Source of the DNA: Acanthaster planci
Taxonomy: Eukaryota > Echinodermata > Asteroidea > Valvatida > Acanthasteridae
Reading direction: 5' to 3'
DNA length: 64,000 nucleotides
Assembly (NCBI RefSeq): GCF_001949145.1
Contig: NW_019091462.1
Location: forward strand, 509,875 to 573,874
In this document: positions 23,299-34,366 of the stretch, one piece after another
How positions within the stretch are numbered: position 1 is the stretch's first letter
How the letters are laid out: each line of letters opens with the position of its first letter
The notes under the pieces: model-generated
Databases searched by the model: none
What the model was told of the DNA's origin: nothing
What the model saw: only the letters and a program-made list of their open reading frames with translations
Translations under genes and position numbers: made by a program

Positions 23299-23472
23299 TG
23301 TAATGTATTGTGCATAACTGGAAATATTCAAGTACTACAGCATACAACTTGTATATAGTTGTAAGGGGATGACCTAATTCCATGTGACCATAATAAATAA
23401 CTTTCTACAATGTGGCAGCTCCCTTTGTCACAGTGACTGTCAATTTCCCCAGTTAATAACCCTACAAATACA
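23299..23472 (+). repeat. 3' LTR of the gypsy element
   Basis: About 174 bp, directly preceded by the purine-rich GGTAAGGAGGAAT. It retains AATAAATAAC, a possible polyadenylation signal, at about 23392. The visible divergence from the 5' LTR implies an old insertion. Confidence 0.7.
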
Positions 23473-23509
23473 CTACTTTTCAATAAGTAAATTTTTCAAT
23501 CTATCTCGT

Positions 23510-26330
23510 AATGACTCATAATGTACAGGACGAACAAGCTTGCAGTGTCAAGCATGGTGCACAAGTGCCTCATACCACCGCAGCTGAATATAAACTTCAC
23601 CTTGTACTAATTGAGTTGTAGGTCATGTGACTTGATTTTATCACATACAGCATGCAGTTCTCCAATACATTTTTCGTGAACTTTTCTTCAAGTCCACTTG
23701 CTAGTGATTGGCAAATGTAACAGATTTTGTAAATTGTTTCCCACTGTGGTAAAGTATGGAGGAAGGAATGTCATCTATAAGGAAAGTAACTGTAAGATCA
23801 GTCAGTAGAGATTAGCAAAGTTGAAAGGAATTCAACAATTCCATTTATTGATCGCTTTTCTGAGAGGCCTCGCCCCATACTTGCTGACGTCGATATCTAG
23901 TATGAAATAAAATGTTGTTCTCCAACAAATAAATATGTACAGAATCTGTATTTGTGCTTTTACCATGCAGTATTAGGTCTTAAATTTGTCTCTGTCACAT
24001 TGATTTGCGTGAGGACACTGGTATGCTTTATTCAAATGTAAGTCACTTGCCTCTTTTATCACAAGCACATCATGAATTTCTGTAATATACATTTTTTTTA
24101 TCTATTGATTGTGAGTCCCATCCGCAAAGATTGGCAGAAGTATGAAATACATCCTTTGAATCATTCGTCTTGTAAACCCCATCTATTCAGGAGTAGCTGC
24201 TCTCAACCACACCAGCAAATCAGAAGTCATTTCTCAAATAATCCCATGTAAAACTTTAATGTAAAGTTTACTTTCCTCAACAGCATTTGTAGAATTGTGT
24301 GAGAAAAATGCTGTCACTTTTGTACTGCAGTTTGCATACCATACTTTCAGATGGATCCAGCAAGTGCTTTAATTATTCCTGTAACACTGAGGACTAAGGG
24401 GTGGAGGTCTGCACACAGAACTGGTGATCATGCATCACTTTTTGAGGCGAGTTAATGTGGAGGAAGATTTGACATTGATGAGGAATATCTTTAAGGAAAT
24501 AGGAAGATCAGGTTAGTTATGCATGTCTGATTTTCAAGTGGCAAGGTGTTTCGTGACTTTCGCTCAGGCCTTCAATATTATTGCCTCCAAAAACAATCCA
24601 CCTTGGTTCATTGTGTACCGAGTTTGAAAGTTCACCTGTAAAGCCCTCGTAATTTGGCACTAAACTCTTTAACCCCAAAGCACTGGCGACAGAATTAGGC
24701 ATAGGTGCACCAGTTGCCCCCTACTTTTCAGACTGGGGGCACCCCCTGCCCACTTTTAGCAGGCCCTTTGATGGGTTGGGACTTCTTCAATCAGCCTATT
24801 AATAGCTGAAGCCTAATGGTATCACAGCTGGCCCCCCTCATTTCAATGCAGCACTGTTGCCTCAAATAGAGTATCAGGTTTTACTTCTGTGTTTCTTTGA
24901 TACTTTTTGTGATTTTTTAATTGACTGCAAAGTGCATCAAAATGTCCAGTTACTGCAGAGATGCACTCCAGATGAGATGCCAGGTCTCTGATCATGACCA
25001 TGATGGTAAATTGGCTGTGTATCTTCATAAGCCTTCGTGCTAAGTGGTTGCGCTATAACATCAACTCACCAACAAGATTCACCCAGTTTAAAACAAGAAG
25101 AAAATTTTTATTCTTTAGTGTACTTTAACAATAACAACCTTGACAATCAATCAATGGATAAGTAGTTCTTTGAGATCTCAAATCAAAAAAATGCACGTAG
25201 AAAAAAATCTTCAACCGGTTGAGCTACATTTCTAACCCTGATAACAGTCAGTGTCCAAACACTATATGGAGGCTTAAGAATCCACAGTTCAATTCTTATA
25301 TCCCAGAATCCCTCATCGACTTAGGTGGTGCACCAAGTCTCATTTCGAGGATCCGTGCAAGTTGTCTGGTGGTTCCTCGTCTGAAATCAGGTACCACAAT
25401 GTATGTCCGGTCCACACTGATTGAACTGCACAGCCTTGCCTGTGGTTCCTGCTGACCATAGTTCAGGTTAGAGGGTAGAGGTCAATGGTCAATCCAGGGT
25501 GGCCTCCCACTCATCAGTTACAGTTCAACTTGACTGCCACGGGCCAGTCGTGATGTGATGTCTTGTGGCAACTCCACACTACACAGTAATATTGTTCTAC
25601 ACCAACCATATGTAGGTCAACAACGCTTGCAATCACAATCTGAGAGGGTGGAAACTGAGAGCCACAGGCTTAACTGGAACAAAAATAACTAGCTTTATAT
25701 TGGTAAAACTTTGACGTGACAAGATGAGATCACATGAAAAACATGGCATCAAGCAAGCGAGTGAGCCAACAGGCACTCATCACAAGAGGGCGCTATACCA
25801 TTTTGCAGCGGGCTACATCATTGTAACCATAGGTTAACAGTTTTCCTGTTGACCTTGACATTTCTCTGTGTCTTGAAGGTTAGGCTTGCTGCACATACAG
25901 TAATCTCCTTGCAAAGAACGTTTCTTGTAACGAATATTGATAATCATCTGTTTGTCTTTGCTTGTAGATTATGCTTGCTCAAGGAAGTGACAGTGCCTGA
26001 AATCCACAATGATAGCTAACATAGAGTTAATTATGATAAAAATGCTAGTTTTTATTTTTAACGAATGCTTTTGAGGATTGAATCAATACTAATATTTCAG
26101 GAGAATGAAAACTCAAAAGATTTGGGAGTGTTGTGTTGTATTCCCAGGGGAAGGGGATCTCTTTCCCACCTGGGCCTAGTTAGCCCCATCCTTGCTGTGG
26201 GCTGTGGTCCTGTGAAGAGGTTGTAAACTTGTTTCAGGACCAGGCAGAGGTATTATCAGTCTTCCTCTTCTTATTCCTACTCAGCATTCCTTTTCAGTAA
26301 ATGAATATTTTCAACAAATGAGTTTCAAAT
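23510..26330 (+). repeat. Tandem cassette, copy 3
   Basis: Blocks P (23510-23586), Q (23625-23720), R (23795-23860), S (23910-24015), T (24050-24085), U (24110-24180), V (24270-24420), W (24440-25030, GATGGGTTGGGACT...ATCAGCCTATTAAT) and X (25860-26330). It is the most complete copy and gives the likely original order P-X. Only short frames are present and they differ from those of other copies. Confidence 0.65.
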
Positions 26331-26342
26331 CCAACCTGTAAC

Positions 26343-26960
26343 GGTCTTGTAATGTACAGGATATCCAAGGTTGCAGTGTCAAGTATGATGCATATCACGT
26401 GCCATGTGCTACTATACCTGAAAAAAAAAATTACTTTGTACTAATTGAGCTGTAAGTAACATGTCTTGTTTTTCTCATATACAGCGTGCATTTCGAGTCT
26501 CCAATACGTAAGTCCAATTGCTAGAAATTGGTAAAAGGAACATGTTTAAAATGTTTGTCTTTCAAAAACCTAAGCAGTTGTTCCCATGCTCAGCTGGTTT
26601 TTGGTTAAATGACCGTAAGACCAATCTGTAGAGATTGGCAAAGGTGAAAGGATTGATGCGATATAAATTTTCTTCTATTCATTGTAAGTCCGATCACAGG
26701 GATTGGCAAAAAATGAAAACCCTATCGTCTTAAGAGCAGGAGCTTGTAGCCACTGGGGCCAATCAAAAAGTCAATTCTGAAGTAATCTCACATAACTATA
26801 TGATGAGAAGCGCATTTCCATTCCTCTGGATTCTGTACAGCATTCGTATATTTTGTGTGAGAAAAACACTCTCACTCTTCAGTTTGCAAAACATGCTTTG
26901 AGATGGATCTTTCAAGTGCTCCAATGATGCCTGTAACACTGAGGGACAGATGACTGCAAA
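26343..26960 (+). repeat. Tandem cassette, copy 4, 5' part
   Basis: Diverged blocks P (26343-26420), Q (26450-26540), R and a following hairpin (26615-26711), and V (26830-26960). After V the sequence departs from copy 3 for about 3.4 kb before block W resumes at 30345, suggesting an insertion or expansion. Confidence 0.55.
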
Positions 26961-28979
26961 CACAGAAAGGGTGAATACGCTGTTGCAACTAATATACTTG
27001 AAGCAGAGGTGGCTAGTCAAGGTAGGTCAACTAAGCTTTGACTATATTTCAATCTGTTTTGTTTTCAACTTATTTAGTACCAGTAAATTTCAAGTTGAAT
27101 TCATTCATCTTGGTAGATTAGGCCTTGAAAGAGAAGTAAAATCCCTGTCAGGTCAGATCAGGAGACTTGCTACTGTTGGTCCAGTACAACCTGGTTCAGG
27201 GTCGAGTCATCGGTAACTAAACCGGCGCCCCCACTAGATTCCTTTTGGAGGCCGGTGAGGAGGATGGCTGGATACCCTGGTGGATCTGAAAAGATCCATC
27301 TCTAAGGGCCTGGGCTCAGGAGAGTCAATGACGGCCATCCAGCAACTGTAAGCTTTATTATAAGTGCAGTAGAACGACCTTTTCCTTATTTTTTCTTTAA
27401 GGATTTTGCTGAAACCTAGGTACCAGAAGTGGGGATGCACAGGAGAAAGTCTGACAGATGACTGCCGACCCCATTGGCTGTATATCACGTATAAGTTTTT
27501 CTTGAGGTTAGTCTGTCATTGAAGAGCAGTAACAAATGTCTAAGAATAAGGATTGCTTCTGCTTGTCTAATGGCAGCAAATATGTAAAAAGAAAATGATG
27601 ACAATTGTGCCCAAGTCCCATCAGAATCAAACTTTGGAATTCCAATACAGACAGTTTGTGAGAAACTGTTAATTCATCTTCAGAGAAAAGTAACTCTGAA
27701 GTTTCTTGCCAGATTTATCAGCGTCTTTACCAGTTCCTATTTTATTTCACATTAATTTCTTTCAATGCACATCTGGGAAGCAACTTTTGGCAGTGGGAGT
27801 TCATATCGGATGCAGAGTTGACCTGTTCACTAGACAATGAAGGTAAAGGGGAAGATGATCAGATCTTGTGTTGACTTTGAAAATAATTTGAGAAGTGTTT
27901 TATTTTTCTCAGTACAGGATCTGAAGCTAGACTTCTTGAAGATGAAGAGACAGCTGATGAGCCGATGTGAGAGGACAGTATCCCTGACATTGTCAGGAGC
28001 CAGAAGCTGGGAGGAAGGACATATTACAGCACTGATAGTGTGTAACCACTTTATTCGATATTGACAATTTCTAGGATACAAAGGGGGCCAATTTGGGGGT
28101 GAGTGAAGGCAGAGCAGCAGCTACAGTAGGCGAATATAATGTTGGTAAGCAGTTCGTGATGTGCTTGAATGTAAGTCAGTGAGGTTTTGTGTGCTTTAGA
28201 GAGGTTATTTATATGAAGTCAATTAGTACCCCTAATAAATCAGTTCTTTGAAACAAATTTTCACCAATTAACCAAGAGGTATCTTAAAAACTAAACCATT
28301 ACAAACATGATTTCTATGCAGAGTTCGTGATACATGCATTTGCATTTAATTGATATAAATATTTGAAGTAGTTAAACGATGGTTTGACTAAGAATTGCAT
28401 CGTAACCACTTGCTGCGGGGTGGATTTTTCTTGAGCAAGACAAGATGCCGGGTCATTTTCAAGATTTTCCGTTTTCAAAATTCTTCAAAAATTAATCATT
28501 TCATTTAATGGCTGTTTATACCAAAATGAAGGACTCTTTGAGCACTACTCCAAAGCTGACAGGTAAAATTCATTGACTCCTGAATATTTCAGCCAGGCCT
28601 GCAGCCTTGGAAAAAGAGCCCAGATTGTGCAGTGCTACGTAAGATTCTTTTGTTCCCCGAAACTGGCACAGTGCACTGCTGACCTCTTTTCAATAGAGGC
28701 CAGATTAGCGTGCAGCAGTGCTGTGTGGCTCATTGCTGCGTTAGTGGAGAGCTTCTGTCCCCGGTGGTAATCTGCTTGCTCTAAATGCCTCAAACCATGG
28801 TATACTGTTTCAAAACAAGGCTGGATTATCTCCACTATTGAGAGCGAAAAAATGTCGGTAATGCCCAGCAGCTCAGTCTTTTGTGCTGAGCACGGTGTTT
28901 TGTTATAAGGCCCAACTCTTTTGTCCCAGTTCCGGGCTCCCTTGCTCTGCATATGTAACCGAAAACGGGTCGCCCGGCA
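26961..28979. other. Unrecognised stretch within the array region
   Basis: No gene could be supported. Short frames at 27234-27488 and 28635-28952 (minus) and 27837-28064 (plus) lack motifs and splice context. GAGCCAGAAGCTGGGAGGAAGGA (near 28000) and GGATCCGGAAGCGGGGAGGAGGAACGACAGATGA (near 30275) are related, so parts of this stretch may also be duplicated. Confidence 0.35.
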
Positions 28980-29640
28980 GGTAGTGGTTAAGTATGCTAC
29001 CTCGTTTGTCAGCCATAAGGTTAATCATTTAATATAGACAGGTAAAGAGGTATATAAGCAAGTTACAGATGTAGCCAAGTTAGTCATTTCGTTGGTCAGT
29101 TTCTTATATGTGAGTAAAGGTAAGCTAGTGTAAGTAACTAAATATACTAGTTTCATTGATAATAAGTGTGGAAGCAAATACACAAGTCAGCAATTAGCAT
29201 GTCACCTGTTGGTATTAAAATATGTAGAAGTATGTGTATAACCAAGTAAGTAAAATAACGTAACTGTAAGTAAGCATAAAAGTATATAGACTAAGTGAAC
29301 CAGATGGTGGTCAGTAGGTCAGGTGGTTGGTCTGTCATTAATAGTAAGTACAGGTGTACCACAGTGAAGTAAAATAAGTGAAAGTAATAGTTGAAATGTA
29401 GTAGGTAAATTAGGTTGTCTTGGGTTGATCGGTCAGTCAGTAAGTAAAAGTAATCTGTGTACATGTATGTATGTAAGTAAAATAAAGTGACAAGTAAGTG
29501 GTGGTGGTAAGTTGTAGTAGTAAAATGTAAGCAGTAGTGGTTTTATGTATGTGTATGTAATTAAGTAAATTAGTTGCTTCAAGTCATTGGTTGGTCTGTT
29601 GGTCGACCAGTCATTTGTTTAGTCAAAAAAAAGTAACCTC
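28980..29640. repeat. GTAAGTA-rich low-complexity tract
   Basis: About 650 bp enriched in GTAAGTA/AAGTAAGT, GGTCAGTCAG and TATGTATGTA-like words with irregular spacing, consistent with a decayed tetranucleotide (TAAG) satellite. No reading frame of note. The words resemble the 5' splice-site consensus on the plus strand. Confidence 0.5.
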
Positions 29641-30344
29641 GCTCAGATTCAGCATAGGGTGTTATTCATTTACTTGACTGTTCAGTTTATAATTTGAACA
29701 TTGTAAATCCGCTATCTTTTTCATCAGAAAGAGACATTGCTGGTGAATAATTTGCAATGCAAAAAGAATTATATAAGAATATGAAAACACTCAAGTATTA
29801 CAAATTGAGTAGTACAAGGAAATGAATCTAAAAAGTGAACTTATAAAAGAAATATTGAAAAATAAAGAAATTTTGGAGTGTGGGACAATGAGAGTACAAA
29901 ATGGAAAGCAAGTGATGAGAATGTTAAAACTCTGCAAGTGAGGCAGTCAACTAGCAAAGCTACAATATGGCACCTGAGCAAGCAAAGCCTCTTAGTGAGC
30001 ACATGACAATTGCCAGGGATAGGTTTGGGAAGAAATGAGGGTAGGGCTGTTAACAAGATCATTTTGTAATGTGTGCACATACTGTCAAACATTTCAGCAG
30101 TACTTTGAGAATGCAGTAAAGTGATGAGAAAAAGACTTTGAAGTGAATTTGCATATTAATGAAGCCCAGATGCTTTGTTCTTTCAGAATTGGGGACAAGT
30201 TTTGCACTGGGTCTTCACTAGACTGGATTCCAAACAGTTAAAGATGAAGGGAGAGTATCCTTGCCAGCCTTCCAGGATCCGGAAGCGGGGAGGAGGAACG
30301 ACAGATGACCAGTGACCCTACTTGCTGAGCGAGCCGTTTCTACT
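29641..30344. other. Unrecognised non-coding stretch
   Basis: AT-rich, no recognisable gene. It contains the related GGAAGCGGGGAGGAGGAACGA stretch near 30285 and leads into cassette block W. Confidence 0.35.
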
Positions 30345-31604
30345 TTTTGAGGTGAGTCAATATAGAGAAAGCTAGGAGGAAGATTTTGCATTGATGACGA
30401 TTACCTTAGAGGAAATAGGAAGGAAGACCATCAGATTAGTTTTGCATTTCCAATTTTCAAGAGGCAAAGTCTTTTGGGGAATTCGTTCAGGACAAAACAA
30501 TCTGCCTCGGTTCAATGTGTACAGAGTTTTAAAGTACACGTACATAGTTCTCGTAATTTGCCAATAAATTCTTTTAGCCTAGCCCAGTTTACTGGCAATG
30601 GAATGGGGCAAACGAGGGCGTGACCAGTGGCCCCCTATTTTTTGGCCTGGGGCATCCCCTTCCTCCACTTTAGTAAGTCCTATGATGGGTTGGGACTGAA
30701 TGAATCAGCCTATTAATGGCTGATGCCTGATGGTCTCACAACTGGCCCCTTCATTTCGACACCATTGCCCCAGATGCAATATTAGGTTTTACTTATGTGT
30801 TTTGTTGATATTTGCAATTTCCAGCAAGTGCATCAACCAGTCCGGGAAGTACTGCAGAGATTAACTCTAGATATAAGATTCCAGGTCTCTGATCAAGCCT
30901 TTGATGGTTAATTGGCTGTGTATCATTGTCACATACTGCAATAGGTTTACAGGTTTTGTTGACCTTGACTTTCCTGTGTGTCTATTGCAAAGTTTTTCAG
31001 CACATTTGTTTGATGCATCATTTATTTGTGCCTGCCACGTTTATAGCATTTTTAGTCAAATCTCTCACCAGAAAATCCAAGTGTCCGGTGGTTTGTTTGA
31101 ATTCATACAAGTTTCGTGTTTGAAGGTTAGGTTTGCTGCAGCTTCGCTAATCTCTTTGCCAAGAACTTCTTGTCAATACTGATAATTATCTTTTTGTCTT
31201 TGTATGTAGATTCTGCTGGTCAAAGTAAGAGACAGAACTGATACTTGAATACCAACTGCAGATCCATCCCCCTCAGATAGAGTTGCTGACTCAAGTCATA
31301 TGACTTGGACTCGAGTTGCTATTTTTGTGACTTGTGACTTGACTTGGACTTGCAAAAAATGAATAGTTACCAACTGAAGTCAGATGCTACTCAACTGGCC
31401 CCATGTATTTTTAATTAAACTATTCAGTAATTACGCCTTATGTGCAAAAAAAAAAGGAATTAGGCTTGCGCGGCTTCTAGTTCACCCAACTGTAGCTGTA
31501 GATGCATATCGTGCTGATACGTTGCCTTGCATTGATGCGTGACTGGGATAAACAGCGTCCTCAATACGTTGTCATTGAAAAGCAAACGTAGTGGCTTCTA
31601 GCAG

Positions 31605-31761
31605 TGTTGTTCCACAGTTGGTTAGTTTCGTGTATCTCGACTATAATACCACCGCAAGTAAACGGTCTGCTGTTTGTAAAATATGTGGATCTACTGTCAC
31701 TGATGGCTCAAACACAAGAAGTAATTTCGTGCGTCATCTTAAAACCCACGACGAACAATGA
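31605..31761 (+). pseudogene. hAT BED zinc-finger exon remnant
   Basis: The frame encodes a BED-type finger: VCKICGSTVTDGS followed by NFVRHLKTH, giving Cys-x2-Cys and His-x3-His ligands, then a stop at 31759-31761. In hAT transposases this domain binds the element ends and precedes the core. The next coding segment begins after a plausible acceptor (CTTGCACAG) at about 32167, so an intron is likely. No clean donor remains. Confidence 0.65.
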
Positions 31762-32159
31762 GTAGTAATGTTGCGACTTTTTTGGGAATGCGTAAATAGG
31801 CCTAGGCCTACATGAAATAGATTTTTGGCCATTCAGGGCTGTATGTCATTGTTTTTATAATCTCTTGCTACAAATGGCTATTGAATCTAAGTAACTGAAA
31901 AGCCTCTGGTACTTGAAAATCTGCCCAAAACTAAATGCACATATATACTTAATAAATAATAATGCAAAAAAATAATTACAAAATAATCCCACTATTCAAT
32001 AATGTTTGATTTTTGTATTAAACAAAATTGCAGGCAATATATTTTTCCAAATTTCAGCACATTACAGTAACAAATCACTCCATTTCAGAGAAAAAAGCAC
32101 ATTACACTTACTTCACACTGCAATACAACTAAATTGATTAAATAATTCTATTTAAATTC

Positions 32160-33560
32160 TTGCACAGATATAAAGCATACCTTGACTCCAAGATGATGCA
32201 AGAGGATACCAGGCAGATAACATCCTTCTTTTCGAGCTCAGATGCTATATATGGTGAAACCCATCACAATCAGCGAGCCATTACAGAAGCCATCATATCT
32301 GATTTGATTTTTGACTGTGCTATGCCATTGTCAATTATTGAGAATGACAGTTTTTGCCATTCTTGTTGGTCCATTCTTGGTCAAATTGTTGCGATGCAGC
32401 AAAACATCATCCAGTGTAGACTTGAGAATTCAGCTTGGGTTTCGGCTACAATTGATATTTGGTCAGATCGACAAATGAAAGGATATTTTGGTGTAACCCG
32501 CCACACCATTGAAATTGACAAGTTTGACATCAGTTTGAGGTCATACTTGCTTGCCTGTCACCGTTTCAAAGGGTCTCACACAGGTGAAAAGATAAGTGAT
32601 GCCTTCGAGGCTGTATGCGATGAGTATAAGATCAAAAACAAAGTTAACTACATCTTGTCAGATACAGCAAGCAACATGAGGAAGGCATTCACTGTCTGCT
32701 TTCCACAAACAGATAACTTGGAAGAGACAGATGCTAGTGAGCCGAATGATCTAGATGATGGAAGTTTATGGAAGGAGTTACCTGCAGAGGCACAGGAAGA
32801 TATGGATCTGGCTCTGACCAGAAACTCTAATAGGCAACGACTTCTGTGCTTTGCATATACCCTCCAACTGGCATTGTCAGATGGATTGAAAGAAACCAAG
32901 ACTACAAACATGGCCATGAGTAAGGCTTCAAAACTATATACATTGCTGTATAGCAGTTGTACTTTCAAGGAGGCGTTTGAGAAGGATTTTTGCTCAAAGG
33001 CATCCCAGCACTTGTGCACACCAAATGAAATTCAACACTGAGGCAAGTCAGGGCAATCACTAGTCTTGACTACCAAAAGCTGTGTTAAGTTATTGGAAGA
33101 CCAAGGGCACAGCGAAGTGAAGTTTAAAGCAAGGGAATGGAGTCAACTGCAAGAATTGGTAACAATATTGGACCCGTTCCCGGAAGCCACTAACTTGGCA
33201 CAAGGAGAGCATGTTGTCACCATCTGTGTTGTTCTGCCTTGCAGCTTGTCACTCCGCCACCATCTGCAGGACATATACGTGAATGTTCGCTACATGACTA
33301 CCCTAGTCAGAGCCTTCAAAGACTCACTGTGGAAGCGATTCATTGGCATCTTTGCTACTGTAGGAATGGCAGATTCCCAAGAAGTAATCAGTGACCTGCC
33401 ATTTGGGGATCCCATGTACCTTACTGCAGCTGTACTGGACCCGGCGTTCTGTATGATGTGGATTGAGGAAGACGGTCTGACGTCAGAAGATGAAAAAGCC
33501 AACTTAAAGAAACTTGTCCTGGGTATGTCCGATCCTGATAAAAGAATTCTGTTTTATTAG
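32160..33560 (+). pseudogene. hAT transposase core, broken
   Basis: The 32160-33041 frame carries RQITSFFSS, the first catalytic aspartate in SATIDIWSD, the second in YILSDTASNMRKAF, and the conserved C-x-x-H box as LLCFAYTLQLAL, where the usual histidine is tyrosine. It then stops. Continuity resumes in a different frame in 33066-33560 (SWQ-like KAREWSQLQELVTILDPF, LTAAVLDPAF). The stop and frame change between them, plus the His to Tyr change, mean it is inactive. ZBED/hAT-type relatives are the closest I recognise. Confidence 0.8.
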
Positions 33561-34171
33561 CCTTGGCACTTTGGGCACCTACCTGCTAAATGCAGCAAGT
33601 TTCATCTGCTGTTGCTGTCTGTTGTATTTAGCAGGGTTACTGTTAATCGCATTAAGTAATCTTTCATGAAAGCAGGTAATAAGTAATGCGACTTGCTTTC
33701 TGACTGGATAGACCTGAAATATATAAATGACAACAAAATGCGCCTTGACAAGAAACTTGGCAAGTTCTTCTTCAAAGCGTCTGAAGAAATGGTTGAAGAA
33801 ATTTGCAGTGTCAGGCCACTTTAATGTTTTGTTTTCAATTCATATTTCATTATTTGAAGATAATTTTAATACATTAATTTTATATTAATTTGTGTTCATC
33901 TTCTTACATGCATTTGTACACAGATACTGTTATTACCAGGGCTACTGAAGCCAGCAAAGTACCAGTGGAAACCATTACTTCTTCTGCTAGTAGCGAGTAG
34001 GAGGATGTTCCTCCACAGAAGGTTGCTTGACTTTTCGCAAGTTACGAGAGAAGCAGACGCAAGAGTAGCAGCACCAATACGTCTATAGCAGCCCAATATC
34101 ACAGATACATAGAAGTGGCCTCCGAGTATGGCGATTGTGAGAGAGGTCCTTATGCTTGTCTGAACTTCTGA

Positions 34172-34366
34172 TTGGCAAATAAGACCAGCCTCTCCAAATT
34201 TCCTCTTGTTATCAGGGTGCTGTCTATCCCTGCTACTAGTTCCCCCATTGAATGTGTGCTCAGTCATAGTGGAATAATTATGAGGCCATACAGAGCAAAG
34301 ATGGGTGATGCTATGCTATCAGATCTTGTTTATTTGAAGTGCAACAGTTTGTACATGAAAAAATAG
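34172..34366 (+). pseudogene. hAT C-terminal dimerisation remnant
   Basis: FPLVIRVLSIPATSSPIE followed by CVLSHSGIIMRPYRAKMGD and LSDLVYLKCN is the hATC signature, needed for dimerisation and containing the third acidic region of the fold. It is separated from the core by about 600 bp of decayed sequence with no open frame. Confidence 0.8.

Larger units (their letters stand above)
18166..23472 (+). mobile_element. Degenerate Ty3/gypsy LTR retrotransposon
   Basis: Two related direct repeats starting TGTAA.GTAT and ending CAAATACA bound the element (18166-18316 and 23299-23472). After the 5' LTR comes ACTGGTGACGAGGAGG, a primer-binding-type sequence common in gypsy elements. Before the 3' LTR is the purine tract AAGGAGGAA. 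Internal order is protease, reverse transcriptase, RNase H, integrase, the order of Ty3/gypsy. All frames carry stops and shifts, and the integrase is split by an antisense LINE fragment. Flanking target duplication was not resolved. Non-functional. Confidence 0.8.
14311..26711. repeat. Dispersed CCAAT..ATTGG hairpin family
   Basis: A short motif of the form (G)TAAGtCCAATC-n4-8-GATTGGCAaAAGT recurs at about 14311, 14851, 15191, 15251, 15773, 17101, 17163, 17411, 23690, 23792, 24111, 26509, 26615 and 26684. The best members have perfect 6-bp arms CCAATC/GATTGG (15251, 17163, 17411, 26615). Others are altered on both sides, such as CAACTG/CAGTTG at 14311. They lie inside the cassette copies but also occur more than once per cassette, in blocks Q, R and U. 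Function unknown; each is also a pair of inverted CCAAT boxes. Confidence 0.55.

Noticed and set aside
33896-34267. Minus-strand frame of 123 codons
   Set aside because: Lies antisense to the hATC remnant and has no recognisable domain.
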